A DNA stretch of 55,376 bases from Parabacteroides chinchillae (GCF_900108035.1 NZ_FNVS01000022.1:1-55376), one strand, 5' to 3'; positions 43,028 through 52,617 are shown, counted from the first letter of the stretch. Notes: generated from the letters alone by a model not told the origin. Numbers and translations: made by a program.

Positions 43028-43413
43028 ATCTTAATACTGTAAGAATTATATGCAGCCAAAAGTAAAGAAAAATCCGTAAACATACCGAATATTGTGCCCG
43101 AATAGCATGCCTGACGAAAAAAAGATACAATGCTTTGTCTTTTTTCATCAGGACAAGAATATAGTGTTACCATACGGAAAATAAAAGTTTTGACCCGATA
43201 AAACAAATCAGCCCCACATATTCTTTCAAAAGAATCCTACTGATAAAATGTCAGCGCACACAACCCATACAAACCGACATTTACCCGTATCCACTCAAAA
43301 ACATGCACCAATAACATATAAATCACTATCAAAAAGTCATTAAAAACGCATTGTCATTCCGGAGCATTCTTTACATTTGCATACAGAATGTAATCTTAAA
43401 AGAGATATATACT
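43028..43413. other. Divergent promoter region between the ATP-grasp gene and gdhB
   Basis: On the minus strand, TACTTTTG (43064-43057) is a likely -7 box for the ATP-grasp gene, although its -33 is unclear. The gdhB promoter is listed separately. No ORF or repeat was seen in the rest. Confidence 0.5.
43351..43379 (+). promoter_or_regulatory. Promoter of gdhB
   Basis: TTG (43351-43353) and TACATTTG (43372-43379) fit the Bacteroides consensus with an 18-bp gap. They exclude the upstream in-frame codon at 43351 as a start and support the ATG at 43414. Confidence 0.7.
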
Positions 43414-44748
43414 ATGAAGACTGAATTAATCTTATCGGCACTGGAAGCAAAGCATCCGGGAGAAAAAGAGTATTTACAAGCAGTAAAAGAAGTTCTTCTG
43501 TCCATCGAAGAAGTCTACAACCAGCACCCTGAATTTGAAAAGGCTAAAATCATTGAAAGACTGGTTGAACCCGACCGTATCTTTACCTTCCGTGTACCCT
43601 GGGTAGACGATAAGGGCGAAATACAGGTAAACTTAGGTTATCGCGTGCAATTCAACAACGCCATCGGCCCGTATAAAGGAGGTATTCGTTTTCATCCGTC
43701 TGTAAATTTGTCCATCCTTAAATTCTTAGGATTCGAACAAACATTTAAGAATGCATTGACCACACTTCCTATGGGTGGTGGCAAAGGAGGTTCAGATTTC
43801 GCACCAAGAGGTAAGAGTGACGCAGAAATCATGCGCTTCTGCCAGGCGTTCATTTTGGAATTATGGCGCAACCTGGGACCCGACCGCGATGTTCCTGCCG
43901 GAGATATAGGTGTAGGCGGACGCGAGGTAGGCTACATGTACGGCATGTACAAAAAGCTGGCACGCGAAAACACCGGAACATTTACAGGTAAAGGCATGGA
44001 ATTCGGAGGCTCTATACTCCGCCCGGAAGCAACCGGCTTTGGAGCCTTATACTTCGTTCATCAGATGTTAGAAACACATGGAATAGATATAAAAGGAAAA
44101 ACTATTGCCATTTCCGGTTTTGGAAATGTGGCATGGGGTGCTGCAACTAAAGCTACCGAACTGGGAGGTAAAGTGGTAACCATATCTGGTCCTGACGGAT
44201 ATATATACGACCCTGCAGGCATCTCGGGTGAAAAGATCGAATATATGCTCGAACTTCGTAATTCCGGGAATGACATTGTAGCTCCATATGCAGAGCAATT
44301 CCCCGGTTCTACATTCTATCCGGGTAAAAAGCCCTGGGAACAGAAAGTTGACATTGCACTACCTTGCGCTACCCAGAATGAACTGGATGCCGAAGATGCA
44401 CGCAAGTTAATTGCCAACAAGACACTTTGCGTTGCCGAAGTTTCCAACATGGGATGTACTGCCGATGCTGTAGATTTGTTCATTGAACATAAACAACTCT
44501 TTGCTCCCGGCAAGGCGGTTAACGCCGGAGGTGTTGCCACTTCGGGTTTGGAAATGACGCAGAACGCAATGCATATCTCCTGGACAGCGGCCGAAGTAGA
44601 CGCACGTTTGCACCAGATAATGAGTGATATCCATAATCAATGTGTAGCCCACGGTAAAGACGGAAAATATATCAATTACGTAAAAGGAGCAAACATTGCA
44701 GGCTTCATGAAGGTAGCCAAGGCTATGATGGCACAAGGCGTGGTATAG
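43414..44748 (+). CDS. gdhB: NAD-type glutamate dehydrogenase
   Basis: The start MKTELILSALEAKHPGEK at 43414 gives 444 residues; a longer frame would run through the promoter. The catalytic blocks match gdhA (GPYKGGIRFH, MGGGKGGSDF). The cofactor loop, however, is ISGFGNVAWGAATKA followed by VVTISGPDGYIYD, the pattern of NAD-dependent clostridial enzymes, whereas gdhA has SGSGNVAQY and SDSDG. This copy is therefore likely to use NAD or both cofactors, favouring glutamate breakdown. Two hairpins follow. The pair probably arose by duplication, with three genes between them. Confidence 0.93.
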   Translation: MKTELILSALEAKHPGEKEYLQAVKEVLLSIEEVYNQHPEFEKAKIIERLVEPDRIFTFRVPWVDDKGEIQVNLGYRVQFNNAIGPYKGGIRFHPSVNLSILKFLGFEQTFKNALTTLPMGGGKGGSDFAPRGKSDAEIMRFCQAFILELWRNLGPDRDVPAGDIGVGGREVGYMYGMYKKLARENTGTFTGKGMEFGGSILRPEATGFGALYFVHQMLETHGIDIKGKTIAISGFGNVAWGAATKATELGGKVVTISGPDGYIYDPAGISGEKIEYMLELRNSGNDIVAPYAEQFPGSTFYPGKKPWEQKVDIALPCATQNELDAEDARKLIANKTLCVAEVSNMGCTADAVDLFIEHKQLFAPGKAVNAGGVATSGLEMTQNAMHISWTAAEVDARLHQIMSDIHNQCVAHGKDGKYINYVKGANIAGFMKVAKAMMAQGVV

Positions 44749-44773
44749 AGAATCGTATAAACACACTTTTATA

Positions 44774-44812
44774 AAAGCTATCGGCAGGGAAGGTTACTCT
44801 GTCGGTAGCTTT
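44774..44812 (+). terminator. Terminator of gdhB
   Basis: AAAGCTATCGGCAG pairs with CTGTCGGTAGCTTT around an 11-base loop (one G-T pair), followed by a T-rich GTTTTC. Confidence 0.8.
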
Positions 44813-44848
44813 GTTTTCGATACCTTTCTTTATATAAAAGGAAAAGAG

Positions 44849-44881
44849 AAAGCCGCCGTAAAAGAAGATCACGGCGGCTTT
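44849..44881. terminator. Hairpin between gdhB and the GH172-family gene
   Basis: AAAGCCGCCGT (44849-44859) pairs perfectly with ACGGCGGCTTT (44871-44881). It lies 23 bp beyond the end of the minus-strand gene and can serve both directions. Confidence 0.8.
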
Positions 44882-44903
44882 GGATTCTGAAAAGAACAGT
44901 ATC

Positions 44904-46532
44904 TTATTCTGTTACGGGGGAAGGTAAAATGCGCTTTGCTTGCTCTTCGCCGGAAGTACTTTGCGCCCGGGCATTATAATCGCCATACCAGTAAATGGTA
45001 GTGGCATAGTCTACATAGCCGCTGTCCCAACCCAGCATCTCTATATCAAACCAGAACTTCTCCTTAAACGGTATACCATCCAGATTGCGGGTACGCAAAA
45101 AAGCATTGTAGGCATGCGAACTGGTCAGATCAGCCCTAGGTGCACCACCAAATGGCGTATAAAAAGGATAAACCGGAGCCCAGGAGCTGTTGTAATAGTC
45201 TTCCGTTCCTGTACCAAAGTGAGAAGGGAATGTATCGTTATCTACCCATATCTTTTCATCGCCTTCGCCGTACCAGCGGGGCGCATGGTTAAATAGAGAG
45301 AGCAGGTCACCTTTATATACGCCCTTGCCTTGAATCGTGGCAAAATTCCAGTCAGCACACTTGGCAGCCTCGTCAGGATTATTATGAATATAGATTCCGG
45401 TGTCTTGCCGCCATGAAGCATGGAAGTACAACGAACGATCTTTGTCCCAAGCCAGTGGCAGGATGTTTACTTCCATCTTAGCATCTACATCTGAGGAAGA
45501 GATATTTTGTAGTTTCAACGTTCCGTTTTCTTTATACGGCATCAGCCAGCGGCTCACGATCTTTCCTTTTCCATCAGAATATAAATACCAGCAATCGACA
45601 GCAGGAGCGCCCATGCCGCCACCTGAAAAGTCGCTCAAAGGAACCCAAACGGTTTGCTTTCCATCAAACTCGGCACTGAAGATAACTTCACGCATGAGTT
45701 GGGCAAACTGTGCCGTATCTTCTATTCCGATCGTAAAAGTCACATCGTAAATTGCATTCTCTCCTTGCGGAAGAGCAATACTGATAGCATCGGAAGCCGA
45801 CAAGCGTTTCTGTTCTTTCAGTATAGTTCCTTTTTGAGCAACCGGATTCTGAAGATGTTTGTTTACTTCCGCAATCTTATCGGCTACCCGTTGCAACACT
45901 TCGGCCGAAAAGGTTTCCACCTTCGTTCCTGCCGGATAGGTTCGGTAGTTAATACCGTAATATTTAGGAGTAGGATCTACACCCCGCTCATCTTCAAATG
46001 TTATCTTACAACTTTCGGAATATGGGATTGGCAAAAAGGATGTGTTTCCACCCTTTCCTTCGGGTTCATAACTGGTATGTGCCTGAACCAGGCCGGGAAC
46101 AACGTCTGGGATATTGATTTGCATTAGGTCATAGGCCGGGATAATCCATCCGGGCTCTGTTGCTCCATCAAAGTAAAAGCGCCAAGTCCCGCGTTTATTC
46201 AACGTTGTAATCCAGATACGGGTGATTACTCCAGGACCTTTTTCGTCAAACATAACCTTTTCGATTCGTCCCTCTATCGTATCAGTCCGTTCTATACCGA
46301 AGCCGTCGTTATTGGCAAACCACCCAGAATCGGAAGGAGATACGGAACGCCGGTCATAACTGCTTACCTGACTACAGGTATAATACGGATCAGGATAAAG
46401 CGATAATTCTTCCATGGAAACCATCTCGTCCAAAAGAGATTCCATGGTAACTGTTTTGTGCGGAGAATCGCAACTGAGAATTGTTGTCCCAAACAAGACA
46501 ACCAACACAACTAGTTCTTTAAGCTTTTTCAT
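44904..46532 (-). CDS. GH172-family (DUF2961) lipoprotein
   Basis: The ATG at 46532 is chosen over a GTG two codons upstream, giving 542 residues. The lipoprotein signal is LVVLVVLFGTTILSCDS. The DUF2961 pattern is visible: FDEKGPGVITRIWITTL, FYFDGATEPGW, GGNTSFLPIPYSES and DDTFPSHFGTGTEDYYNSSW-like DNDTFPSHFGTGTEDYY, with acidic residues for glycoside hydrolysis. Characterised members act on fructose- or arabinofuranose-containing glycans; the substrate here is unknown. It stands alone, without SusC/SusD genes. It is probably on the cell surface or in the periplasm. Confidence 0.85.
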   Translation of the reverse strand: MKKLKELVVLVVLFGTTILSCDSPHKTVTMESLLDEMVSMEELSLYPDPYYTCSQVSSYDRRSVSPSDSGWFANNDGFGIERTDTIEGRIEKVMFDEKGPGVITRIWITTLNKRGTWRFYFDGATEPGWIIPAYDLMQINIPDVVPGLVQAHTSYEPEGKGGNTSFLPIPYSESCKITFEDERGVDPTPKYYGINYRTYPAGTKVETFSAEVLQRVADKIAEVNKHLQNPVAQKGTILKEQKRLSASDAISIALPQGENAIYDVTFTIGIEDTAQFAQLMREVIFSAEFDGKQTVWVPLSDFSGGGMGAPAVDCWYLYSDGKGKIVSRWLMPYKENGTLKLQNISSSDVDAKMEVNILPLAWDKDRSLYFHASWRQDTGIYIHNNPDEAAKCADWNFATIQGKGVYKGDLLSLFNHAPRWYGEGDEKIWVDNDTFPSHFGTGTEDYYNSSWAPVYPFYTPFGGAPRADLTSSHAYNAFLRTRNLDGIPFKEKFWFDIEMLGWDSGYVDYATTIYWYGDYNARAQSTSGEEQAKRILPSPVTE

Positions 46533-46580
46533 TAACACAGATTTAAGTTCATTTTATTTACATTAGTCATTCTATCTACA

Positions 46581-47141
46581 TCAATCTCTTACTTTACCGG
46601 GGTTCTTTGCAATGAAATCTTTCCAACCCGTATATTTCTTCTCCTGGGCCGGCCTGTTGGTCTGGAAATAATGACAAACGGCCGCCGCCAATCCGTCTGT
46701 TGCATCCATCTGCGGAAGCATCGATTCCTGAGGAATATGCAAAAAGCGTTGCAACATACCGGCTACTTGTTCTTTTGCTGCATTACCATTGCCTGTAATA
46801 GACATCTTTATCTTCAGGGGTGCATACTCAAAGATAGGAATGTCCCGTTCCAGAGCAGCAGCCATTGCGACTCCCTGGGCACGTCCGAGCTTCAGCATGC
46901 TCTGTACGTTCTTACCAAAGAAAGGCGCCTCGATGGCCAACTCATCCGGATGATATTGATCTATCAATCCGAGAACACGCTCGAATATTTTACGAAGACG
47001 AAGATAATGATCTTCAAATTTATCCAATTGCAAAACACCCATCGCCTCCATGCTTGGCTTATTACCTTCAATTTTCAATACGCCGTATCCCATAACAATA
47101 GTACCGGGGTCTATACCTAATATAATGCGGTCTTTCGTCAT
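46581..47141 (-). CDS. ruvC: Holliday junction resolvase RuvC
   Basis: The protein has 186 residues from the ATG at 47141, which overlaps the TGA of the upstream DUF4286 gene (ATGA); an in-frame ATG at 47150 is less likely. The RNase H-like core has catalytic acids in [19 protein letters not shown] and [14 protein letters not shown], with [12 protein letters not shown] between them. RuvC cuts four-way junctions made by RuvAB during recombination repair. The C-terminal [16 protein letters not shown] is typical of Bacteroidota versions. Confidence 0.97.
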   Translation of the reverse strand: MTKDRIILGIDPGTIVMGYGVLKIEGNKPSMEAMGVLQLDKFEDHYLRLRKIFERVLGLIDQYHPDELAIEAPFFGKNVQSMLKLGRAQGVAMAAALERDIPIFEYAPLKIKMSITGNGNAAKEQVAGMLQRFLHIPQESMLPQMDATDGLAAAVCHYFQTNRPAQEKKYTGWKDFIAKNPGKVRD

Positions 47142-47452
47142 CTTTCCCAATCTATATCTTCCAGCAATGTACTAAAACCTGCAATTTTATGACCGAACCG
47201 ATTGACCAACGCCGTATGGAGCCCACGTCCTTCCTTTTCCAACCAATAGTTTAATGTATCGATATTCTTCACAAAGAATTGCACCGAATAACTAAACCCT
47301 TCATCTTCGGCAGTCTGCATAATACGACGCAAACTTGGAGCTTGCAGAAATCCACTAGCCGTAGCCTTCGGAATATAATTTTCCTTAAGATACTTCAGAC
47401 CTTCTTCGTGAATATCCCTCTCAATATGAAAAGTTGTATTATAAACAATCAT
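47138..47452 (-). CDS. DUF4286 family protein
   Basis: The 104-residue protein starts [19 protein letters not shown] and contains [25 protein letters not shown] strands ([15 protein letters not shown]) and [18 protein letters not shown]. This is the ferredoxin-like DUF4286 family found beside ruvC in Bacteroidota. It is translationally coupled to ruvC. A -7 box, TATCTTTG (47481-47474 on the minus strand), lies just upstream. The function is unknown. Confidence 0.85.
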   Translation of the reverse strand: MIVYNTTFHIERDIHEEGLKYLKENYIPKATASGFLQAPSLRRIMQTAEDEGFSYSVQFFVKNIDTLNYWLEKEGRGLHTALVNRFGHKIAGFSTLLEDIDWER

Positions 47453-47503
47453 TTATCTATTAAATTTATCACACAAAGATAACGGATATATCAGGAAAAC
47501 ATC

Positions 47504-47511
47504 TATATTTG
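47504..47511 (+). promoter_or_regulatory. -7 box of tRNA-Ala
   Basis: TATATTTG matches TAnnTTTG and lies 20 bp before the mature tRNA. It is divergent from the DUF4286-ruvC promoter. Confidence 0.6.
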
Positions 47512-47530
47512 CACTCAGAAAATGATAACC

Positions 47531-47604
47531 GGGGCATTAGCTCATCTGGCTAGAGCGTTAGACTGGCAGTCTAAAGGTGATCGGTTCGAGTCCGATATGC
47601 TCCA
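47531..47604 (+). tRNA. trnA: tRNA-Ala (GGC)
   Basis: The acceptor stem GGGGCAT/ATGCTCC (one G-T pair), the D arm TAGCTCATCTGGCTAGAGC, the anticodon stem TTAGA/TCTAA with loop CTGGCAG (anticodon GGC), and the T loop TTCGAGT are present. The discriminator is A and no CCA is encoded. Confidence 0.94.
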
Positions 47605-47891
47605 CGATAAATCTAGAATTAATTAATCCTTAGCGTAAACATAAAAAGAATACCGTCCTATCCTCTCGAACCAAACGGTATTACGCGCTGTCTAATTTCC
47701 AATTTAACTAATAGTAATCAATAAAATTCTTTATAGCTGATAGGTTATAATGTAATATTCATTCCTGTAAGACAAATACTAATTATCGATTCACATAACA
47801 AAAGTACTACGACAGATATACGCAGCCCATTTTTATTTGCAGATTGTGGATAATGCTTGTTGAAACTAAGAATACAATCTCTATATCCTAC
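47605..47891. other. Intergenic region after tRNA-Ala
   Basis: About 290 bp contain no ORF or repeat that can be supported. Only AT-rich DNA lies between the tRNA and the terminator of the opposing gene. Confidence 0.5.
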
Positions 47892-47936
47892 AAACTGAAA
47901 CAGGCTGCCTCTTTTCGAGGCAGCCTGTTTCAGTTT
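47892..47936 (-). terminator. Strong terminator for the isomerase-like gene
   Basis: A perfect 20-bp inverted repeat (AAACTGAAACAGGCTGCCTC at 47892-47911 with its complement at 47917-47936) surrounds a 5-base loop, 14 bp past the minus-strand stop. Confidence 0.92.
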
Positions 47937-47949
47937 TATTTTTAATATA

Positions 47950-48888
47950 TCATTTTACAAAAGGAGCCTTTTTAAGATAAGCGGCACAATCTTTCACCCC
48001 GGCAAATTGTGTACGTCCGTCCGGCATGTGTTCCAGTTCAACAAAATAATCCTGAATACCATTTGCGTACATTTGCTTAAAAATCATTTCAAAATTCATC
48101 ATACCACTCTGACCCAGCACAGCACGGTCTTTAATATGCAGAACTTTAATGCGGTCAGCATATTTCTTCATATATTCCACCGGATCATTTTGTCCCATAA
48201 CCGTCCAGTAAACATCCATCTCGAAAAATACCAAAGAAGGATCAGTCCCTGCAAGGAACAAATCATAAATGACATCGCCCGATCTATCCCAAAAGCCTTC
48301 TCCCTTACGTTCCCCGGGTTTAACCACACGCTGAAATTCCATATTATGATTATGATAGCCAAACGGAAGACCTGCAGCTTTTACAATTTCTCCGCCTTTA
48401 TTAAATATATCACAAATTAATGCGGCATCTTCATGGGATGCACATTTAGGCATCATAGGTTGAATCAGATATTTACAACCCAGCTTTACATGGTCTTCGG
48501 CAGTAGGTTTCCAATACTCCAGGATTTGAGACATATTTTCTTTTGTATACTCCCTTGTAGGAGGATTTACGTGGGAACTGATGATTTTAAGACCGGCATC
48601 TTCTGCCATCTTTTTAAATTCCATCATGTCTACATCCCCTATTTTCCCTTTATTATATCCGGCAAGTTCAAGATCGGTATAACCCATTTCTTTTACTTCC
48701 TTCAAACGTTTAGGAAGGTCTTCATACAATTCTCTGGCAAGGGAATATATTTGTAAACCTATCTTTTTCTTTGCGGCAACTACAGGAGCCGGAGTAGTGG
48801 CTGCATACATAGATCCTGCTTTACCTGCCAATAGTCCTGCAGCAGTAAAAAGGGATGCATTCTTCAAAAAATCACGTCTGTTACTCAT
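47950..48888 (-). CDS. Sugar phosphate isomerase/epimerase-like TIM-barrel protein with Tat-like signal
   Basis: The protein has 312 residues. It starts SNRRDFLKNASLFTAAG, a twin-arginine type signal ending near AGSMYAA. The barrel has KIGLQIYSLARELYEDL, KIISSHVNPPTREY, GYHNHNMEF (metal-ligand type), FFEMDVYWTVMGQ and VLHIKDRAVLGQSG, matching the xylose-isomerase-like family, and VELEHMPDG at the end. It probably acts outside the cytoplasm on a sugar. A -7 box TAACTTTG lies at 48922-48915 on the minus strand. The neighbouring barrel and PCMD genes share the strand but may be separate units. Confidence 0.87.
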   Translation of the reverse strand: MSNRRDFLKNASLFTAAGLLAGKAGSMYAATTPAPVVAAKKKIGLQIYSLARELYEDLPKRLKEVKEMGYTDLELAGYNKGKIGDVDMMEFKKMAEDAGLKIISSHVNPPTREYTKENMSQILEYWKPTAEDHVKLGCKYLIQPMMPKCASHEDAALICDIFNKGGEIVKAAGLPFGYHNHNMEFQRVVKPGERKGEGFWDRSGDVIYDLFLAGTDPSLVFFEMDVYWTVMGQNDPVEYMKKYADRIKVLHIKDRAVLGQSGMMNFEMIFKQMYANGIQDYFVELEHMPDGRTQFAGVKDCAAYLKKAPFVK

Positions 48889-48930
48889 AATAATATATTT
48901 TTCTATGGTATGTACAAAGTTATGAAAATA

Positions 48931-49716
48931 TCAGAAAGCGTAACCAAATCCTACATTCAAATAAATAGGATACATAGCAAAAGTTACCGTATCGAAATCT
49001 TTCTGGAATATATCACTCAATCCCCAAGTCAGATCGGCACAAACATCAAGATGCTTAAATGCTCTCCATTTCGTACCAACTTGTACCCCACATTGGAAAG
49101 TTCTCAGATTATCTGAAAAATCATACGAAGCACGGTTGTCATCTTTAAACTCAACTTTTGTTCCGGTCGGATTAATTTCACGTAAATAACCATCATAAAC
49201 ATACCCGGAGAAGTCGCCGTTTGTCAGGAAAGAAACATACGGACCTGCAGAAAAACTCATTCTGTTATTCAATTTGTAAGAAGCAAGTACCGGGATACTG
49301 AAATAGGTATTACGTACTTTAGTTTGCACACCTCCCGTCCAGTTTCCTTTCAGTTTTTCACCTCCGGTCCCTATGATTTCCATACTATAATTCTTCACTG
49401 TAGCCTTTGTTTCCATACCTTTGTTTTCAACGCGGAGTCCCAAAATCATTCCCCACTTTTTCTCTACGCCGAACCATTTTATAACATTGCCTTCAACCGA
49501 CAGGCAAAGAGTAGGTTTATAGCCGTCTATAGAACGTATTTCACGAGGTAACGGAACCGGAGCAGTACCGCCAATGTTAAAACCGGCTTTCACCTCATAT
49601 TCTAATCCCCGGAGAGAAGACCATATAATGCCTTCGTTTCTCTCGACCTGCGCGTTTACCGTTGCAGCAAACAGTAGCATCAATACACAAATTGCAGATA
49701 TATGTTTTTTCATCAT
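48931..49716 (-). CDS. Outer-membrane beta-barrel (porin-like) protein
   Basis: The protein has 261 residues with a signal peptide ending ATVNAQ. Alternating strands follow (LEYEVKAGFNIGG, GMILGLRVENKGM, YFSIPVLASYKLNNRMSFSAGPY-type: FSIPVLASYKL, SAGPYVSFLT), ending in the aromatic C-terminus YLNVGFGYAF needed for barrel insertion. It fits the OmpW/PorT-like beta-barrel family of Bacteroidota (PF13568-like). It follows the PCMD lipoprotein by 8 bp and is probably co-transcribed with it, so the two may form a surface pair. Confidence 0.8.
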   Translation of the reverse strand: MMKKHISAICVLMLLFAATVNAQVERNEGIIWSSLRGLEYEVKAGFNIGGTAPVPLPREIRSIDGYKPTLCLSVEGNVIKWFGVEKKWGMILGLRVENKGMETKATVKNYSMEIIGTGGEKLKGNWTGGVQTKVRNTYFSIPVLASYKLNNRMSFSAGPYVSFLTNGDFSGYVYDGYLREINPTGTKVEFKDDNRASYDFSDNLRTFQCGVQVGTKWRAFKHLDVCADLTWGLSDIFQKDFDTVTFAMYPIYLNVGFGYAF

Positions 49717-49724
49717 ACTTCCTT

Positions 49725-50819
49725 TTATTCGTTTTCAGAATGAATCACCTCTACCTCATCAATATATAGGGTACTGCCTACGGCCCCTTCAAAGTAATCT
49801 CCCCGTATGCTGGAAGAAAATACAACGGCCAGCTGGTAGCCTCCGTTTTTCAGCTTTTCTTTATCCACAACCTTGCCCGGGCGTGCCACAAAAGGAATAT
49901 AGAAATGAGTCCACTCATCGGTTGCCTGCTGATTTGAAATCCGGGCAACAGAAATCAGATTGGGACTGGTAAGTGCATTCGTGCCGTCCAGGTAGCGGAC
50001 ATTTTCATCCGTTTCATAAAAAATGGCATAAATATCACACTGGTCTTCCTTTCCCGGAACCAGTTTTCCTTTAGAAGTAAATTCTTCCCCCGGTTTATAC
50101 TTATAATACCCGCTTAAATAGGTAGGAACATGTTCAAAAGGTCTGCCAAAACGAGTTGCTTTTAATGCATTTGTTAATGCAGACGACGCATCAAATGTTC
50201 CTATAAATAAATTACCGGCTGCAATATACATTCCGACTAAACTACCCAGACTACCTGTACTACATGTCACAAGTTTTGCACATTTGCCAACATATCCGTC
50301 CGCAAACTGGCTGGTAGGATAATCCGTCGGGCTTTTGGGCACACCGGTTAAAGCATAACCGGCATTCGCACTTCCCCAATTTACAGCATCACCACTTGAT
50401 GAAAGATCATAGAATATCTGGAAACGCTCATTTTTAGGTTCCAAAGTAATCGTCTCAAAATGATAATCGGTACTAATTCCCGAAACTATACAACGTACAA
50501 CATATGTCTTATTCCAGTTTCTATCTTCCGAAGTTACAACATACGTATGCGGAGTCGTAAAATCAAAAGTCGTTCCGCTGGCCGGACTAATTGTTGCACC
50601 AGGGGTCAAAGTAAACTCAGGGGATAATTTGGTTATATCTGCATCACTTCTAACAATGAGAGTTATACTTTCATTCTCTATTTCCGGTTCTGCCTTCAGA
50701 ACATTGCCCGACACCGAACAAGTAAGTATATCGGCTTCGGCATTCGGAGCCTCACTTTGTATACACGACAATAGAGGCAAACACAAAAGAAAGCATGCAA
50801 TTACACTTCGTATTTTCAT
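49725..50819 (-). CDS. PCMD domain lipoprotein
   Basis: The protein has 364 residues with lipobox LPLLSC after CFLLCL. An Ig-like N-terminal domain (residues 30-115, with TPGATISPASGTTFDF) precedes the putative carbohydrate metabolism domain, which has NWGSANAGYAL, GKCAKLVTCST, ALKATRFGRPF, LSGYYKYKPGEEF and STLYIDEVEVIH. PCMD proteins are surface lipoproteins thought to bind glycans by a jelly-roll fold. It is upstream of the outer-membrane barrel gene. A perfect -7 box TACCTTTG lies at 50881-50874 on the minus strand. Confidence 0.85.
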   Translation of the reverse strand: MKIRSVIACFLLCLPLLSCIQSEAPNAEADILTCSVSGNVLKAEPEIENESITLIVRSDADITKLSPEFTLTPGATISPASGTTFDFTTPHTYVVTSEDRNWNKTYVVRCIVSGISTDYHFETITLEPKNERFQIFYDLSSSGDAVNWGSANAGYALTGVPKSPTDYPTSQFADGYVGKCAKLVTCSTGSLGSLVGMYIAAGNLFIGTFDASSALTNALKATRFGRPFEHVPTYLSGYYKYKPGEEFTSKGKLVPGKEDQCDIYAIFYETDENVRYLDGTNALTSPNLISVARISNQQATDEWTHFYIPFVARPGKVVDKEKLKNGGYQLAVVFSSSIRGDYFEGAVGSTLYIDEVEVIHSENE

Positions 50820-50873
50820 CGTCTATATCCTTTTTACAACTGTTTTACACTCATTTTTTTGAAAAAACATTGG

Positions 50874-50881
50874 CAAAGGTA
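50874..50881 (-). promoter_or_regulatory. -7 box for the PCMD/beta-barrel operon
   Basis: Read on the minus strand this is TACCTTTG, a full match to TAnnTTTG, 55 bp before the start codon. The -33 element is not clear. Confidence 0.5.
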
Positions 50882-51034
50882 AGTCTATATTTTGAAAAGA
50901 ATCAGACTTAATCAGGTTTAATAACTTTTTTTACAATGGGATATAGTTTTATTACCATCTCCCGGCTACTATGAAAAACAGTATAAATCACTTTGTCATT
51001 ATGCAAGAAGAAAGCAGATCGTTAACCGGAAAAC

Positions 51035-51074
51035 AAACCATCCCGATGATTTTACAAAATCATCGGGATGGTTT
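51035..51074 (-). terminator. Terminator of the DUF4301 gene
   Basis: AAACCATCCCGATGATTT (51035-51052) pairs perfectly with AAATCATCGGGATGGTTT (51057-51074), 22 bp past the minus-strand stop, with T-rich flanks. Confidence 0.9.
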
Positions 51075-51096
51075 TCAAAAAAGATCGGGATAATTC

Positions 51097-52617
51097 TTAT
51101 TGATGTTCTCTGCGTAATAAATCGTTCACAGTCTTCACCGGATTAAATGTTTCGATAGGCACTTCTACAAAAACTGTATTCCAATCGCTCATAGCACCAT
51201 TCCATAAACCGGGCAATTCCAAAGCTTTCAGATCACGCCCGTCTTTACTTTTATAAGATATAAAACCGGTATTCTTATCCACATAATCAGGCAAATTATA
51301 TTTTTCGCCTTTATAGTTCTTCACGGCACAAACCAAATCAACAGGGTTAAAATGCGTCCCTTTCTCAAACATTGCTTTTTTAGCAGGATCAGTCATATCA
51401 ATCTGGGAGCTTTCCAGGACTTGCAAAGAAACTGTTCCGTCAGGATTAACGGCAAGGAAGGGACCTCCGCCTGGTTCGCCTACATTTTTCACCATTCCGC
51501 AGACACGCAACGGACGTAGCAATTTACTACGGATATATAATACAAGTTCTGCATCCTCAAGCAATTTAATATCATGATTCTTAATACATAAATCGTCCTG
51601 CAAGAAATGAATCATCTCTTCGATCTGACTATGGTTATATTTACCGCTTTCAATCAGATTCAGATAATTAAATATCTTTTCCTGCAGAGAAACCAATACG
51701 CCTGCAATAACTTTTTTCCAAATGACAGTAGAGCATTTAAAACTATCCGGAACTACATTATCTATGTTTTTAATAAATACAACATCGGCCTCCACATCAT
51801 TCAGATTCTCAATCAATGCACCATGTCCGCCCGGACGGAACAATAATTTACCATTCTTATCACGGAACGGATTGTTCTCCATATCGGCCGCAACCGTGTC
51901 GGTACTCGGTTTTTGGATAGAGAAAGATATGTCATATCTAACGGAGAATTTCTCTTCATATTCTCCCTTTTTAGAGGCAACCAACTGTTCAAACAGAGCT
52001 TGGTGTTCCGGAGAAACAGTAAAATGAATATTTACTTCACCGGCATTATTCTTCGCATACATAGCACCTTCAGACAAATGTTCTTCCATTGCGGTACGGA
52101 CTTTTCCGGGATATGAATGGAAAAGAAGCAAACCTTTAGGAAGCTGGCCATAATTCAATCCTTTAGGTTCCAACAAATTGGAAACAATCGCTTTATAACG
52201 TCCCTCCTTCATCAATGCCGGAATATCTTTTTCTTCATTGGCAAGGCAAACGTTGTTTAATGCATCATAAAATGCGAACTTATTTATTTCGGAAAAAAAC
52301 GTGCGTTCAAATGCATTGGCAGGCTCATCATAAGTGGAAGACAAAAACTCATACAAGTTCTTAAACATACGGCTTGCCGCACCGGAAGCAGGAACAAATT
52401 TCACAATCTTCTTATTCTTTGCCAGATAAGCATCCCAAGCATCCATATAAGCGGCCTGCTGCTCCTGAGAAATTACCATTATTCCTTTTTCAACGGAAGC
52501 GGAAGCAGCTATTTCCAGAAAAGGGAACCCTTTCACAAAACATGCCAACTGTCCGTCAATCTGTTTTTCGCTGATTCCTTTGGCCGACAACTGTTCCAAG
52601 TCTTTTGCGTTTAACAT
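51097..52617 (-). CDS. DUF4301 family protein
   Basis: The 506-residue protein has the family landmarks IVKFVPASGAASRMFKNLYEFL, in which a nucleotidyltransferase-like GAASRM loop is seen (VPASGAASRMFK), KGLLLFHSYPG, FRPGGHGALIENLN, KNIDNVVPD and GEPGGGPFLAVNPDG. The layout resembles large sugar-nucleotide transferases, but no activity is established. It is monocistronic, and a TACATTTG box lies at 52689-52682 on the minus strand. It is probably cytoplasmic, as no signal peptide is seen. Confidence 0.85.
   Translation of the reverse strand: MLNAKDLEQLSAKGISEKQIDGQLACFVKGFPFLEIAASASVEKGIMVISQEQQAAYMDAWDAYLAKNKKIVKFVPASGAASRMFKNLYEFLSSTYDEPANAFERTFFSEINKFAFYDALNNVCLANEEKDIPALMKEGRYKAIVSNLLEPKGLNYGQLPKGLLLFHSYPGKVRTAMEEHLSEGAMYAKNNAGEVNIHFTVSPEHQALFEQLVASKKGEYEEKFSVRYDISFSIQKPSTDTVAADMENNPFRDKNGKLLFRPGGHGALIENLNDVEADVVFIKNIDNVVPDSFKCSTVIWKKVIAGVLVSLQEKIFNYLNLIESGKYNHSQIEEMIHFLQDDLCIKNHDIKLLEDAELVLYIRSKLLRPLRVCGMVKNVGEPGGGPFLAVNPDGTVSLQVLESSQIDMTDPAKKAMFEKGTHFNPVDLVCAVKNYKGEKYNLPDYVDKNTGFISYKSKDGRDLKALELPGLWNGAMSDWNTVFVEVPIETFNPVKTVNDLLRREHQ

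Noticed and set aside
43351-43413. N-terminal extension of the second glutamate dehydrogenase
   Set aside because: The extension covers a promoter-like TTG/TACATTTG pair and adds residues not seen in gdhA.
44061-44766. Overlapping minus-strand ORFs inside gdhB
   Set aside because: They are shadows of a strongly conserved coding frame, without start signals or domain features.
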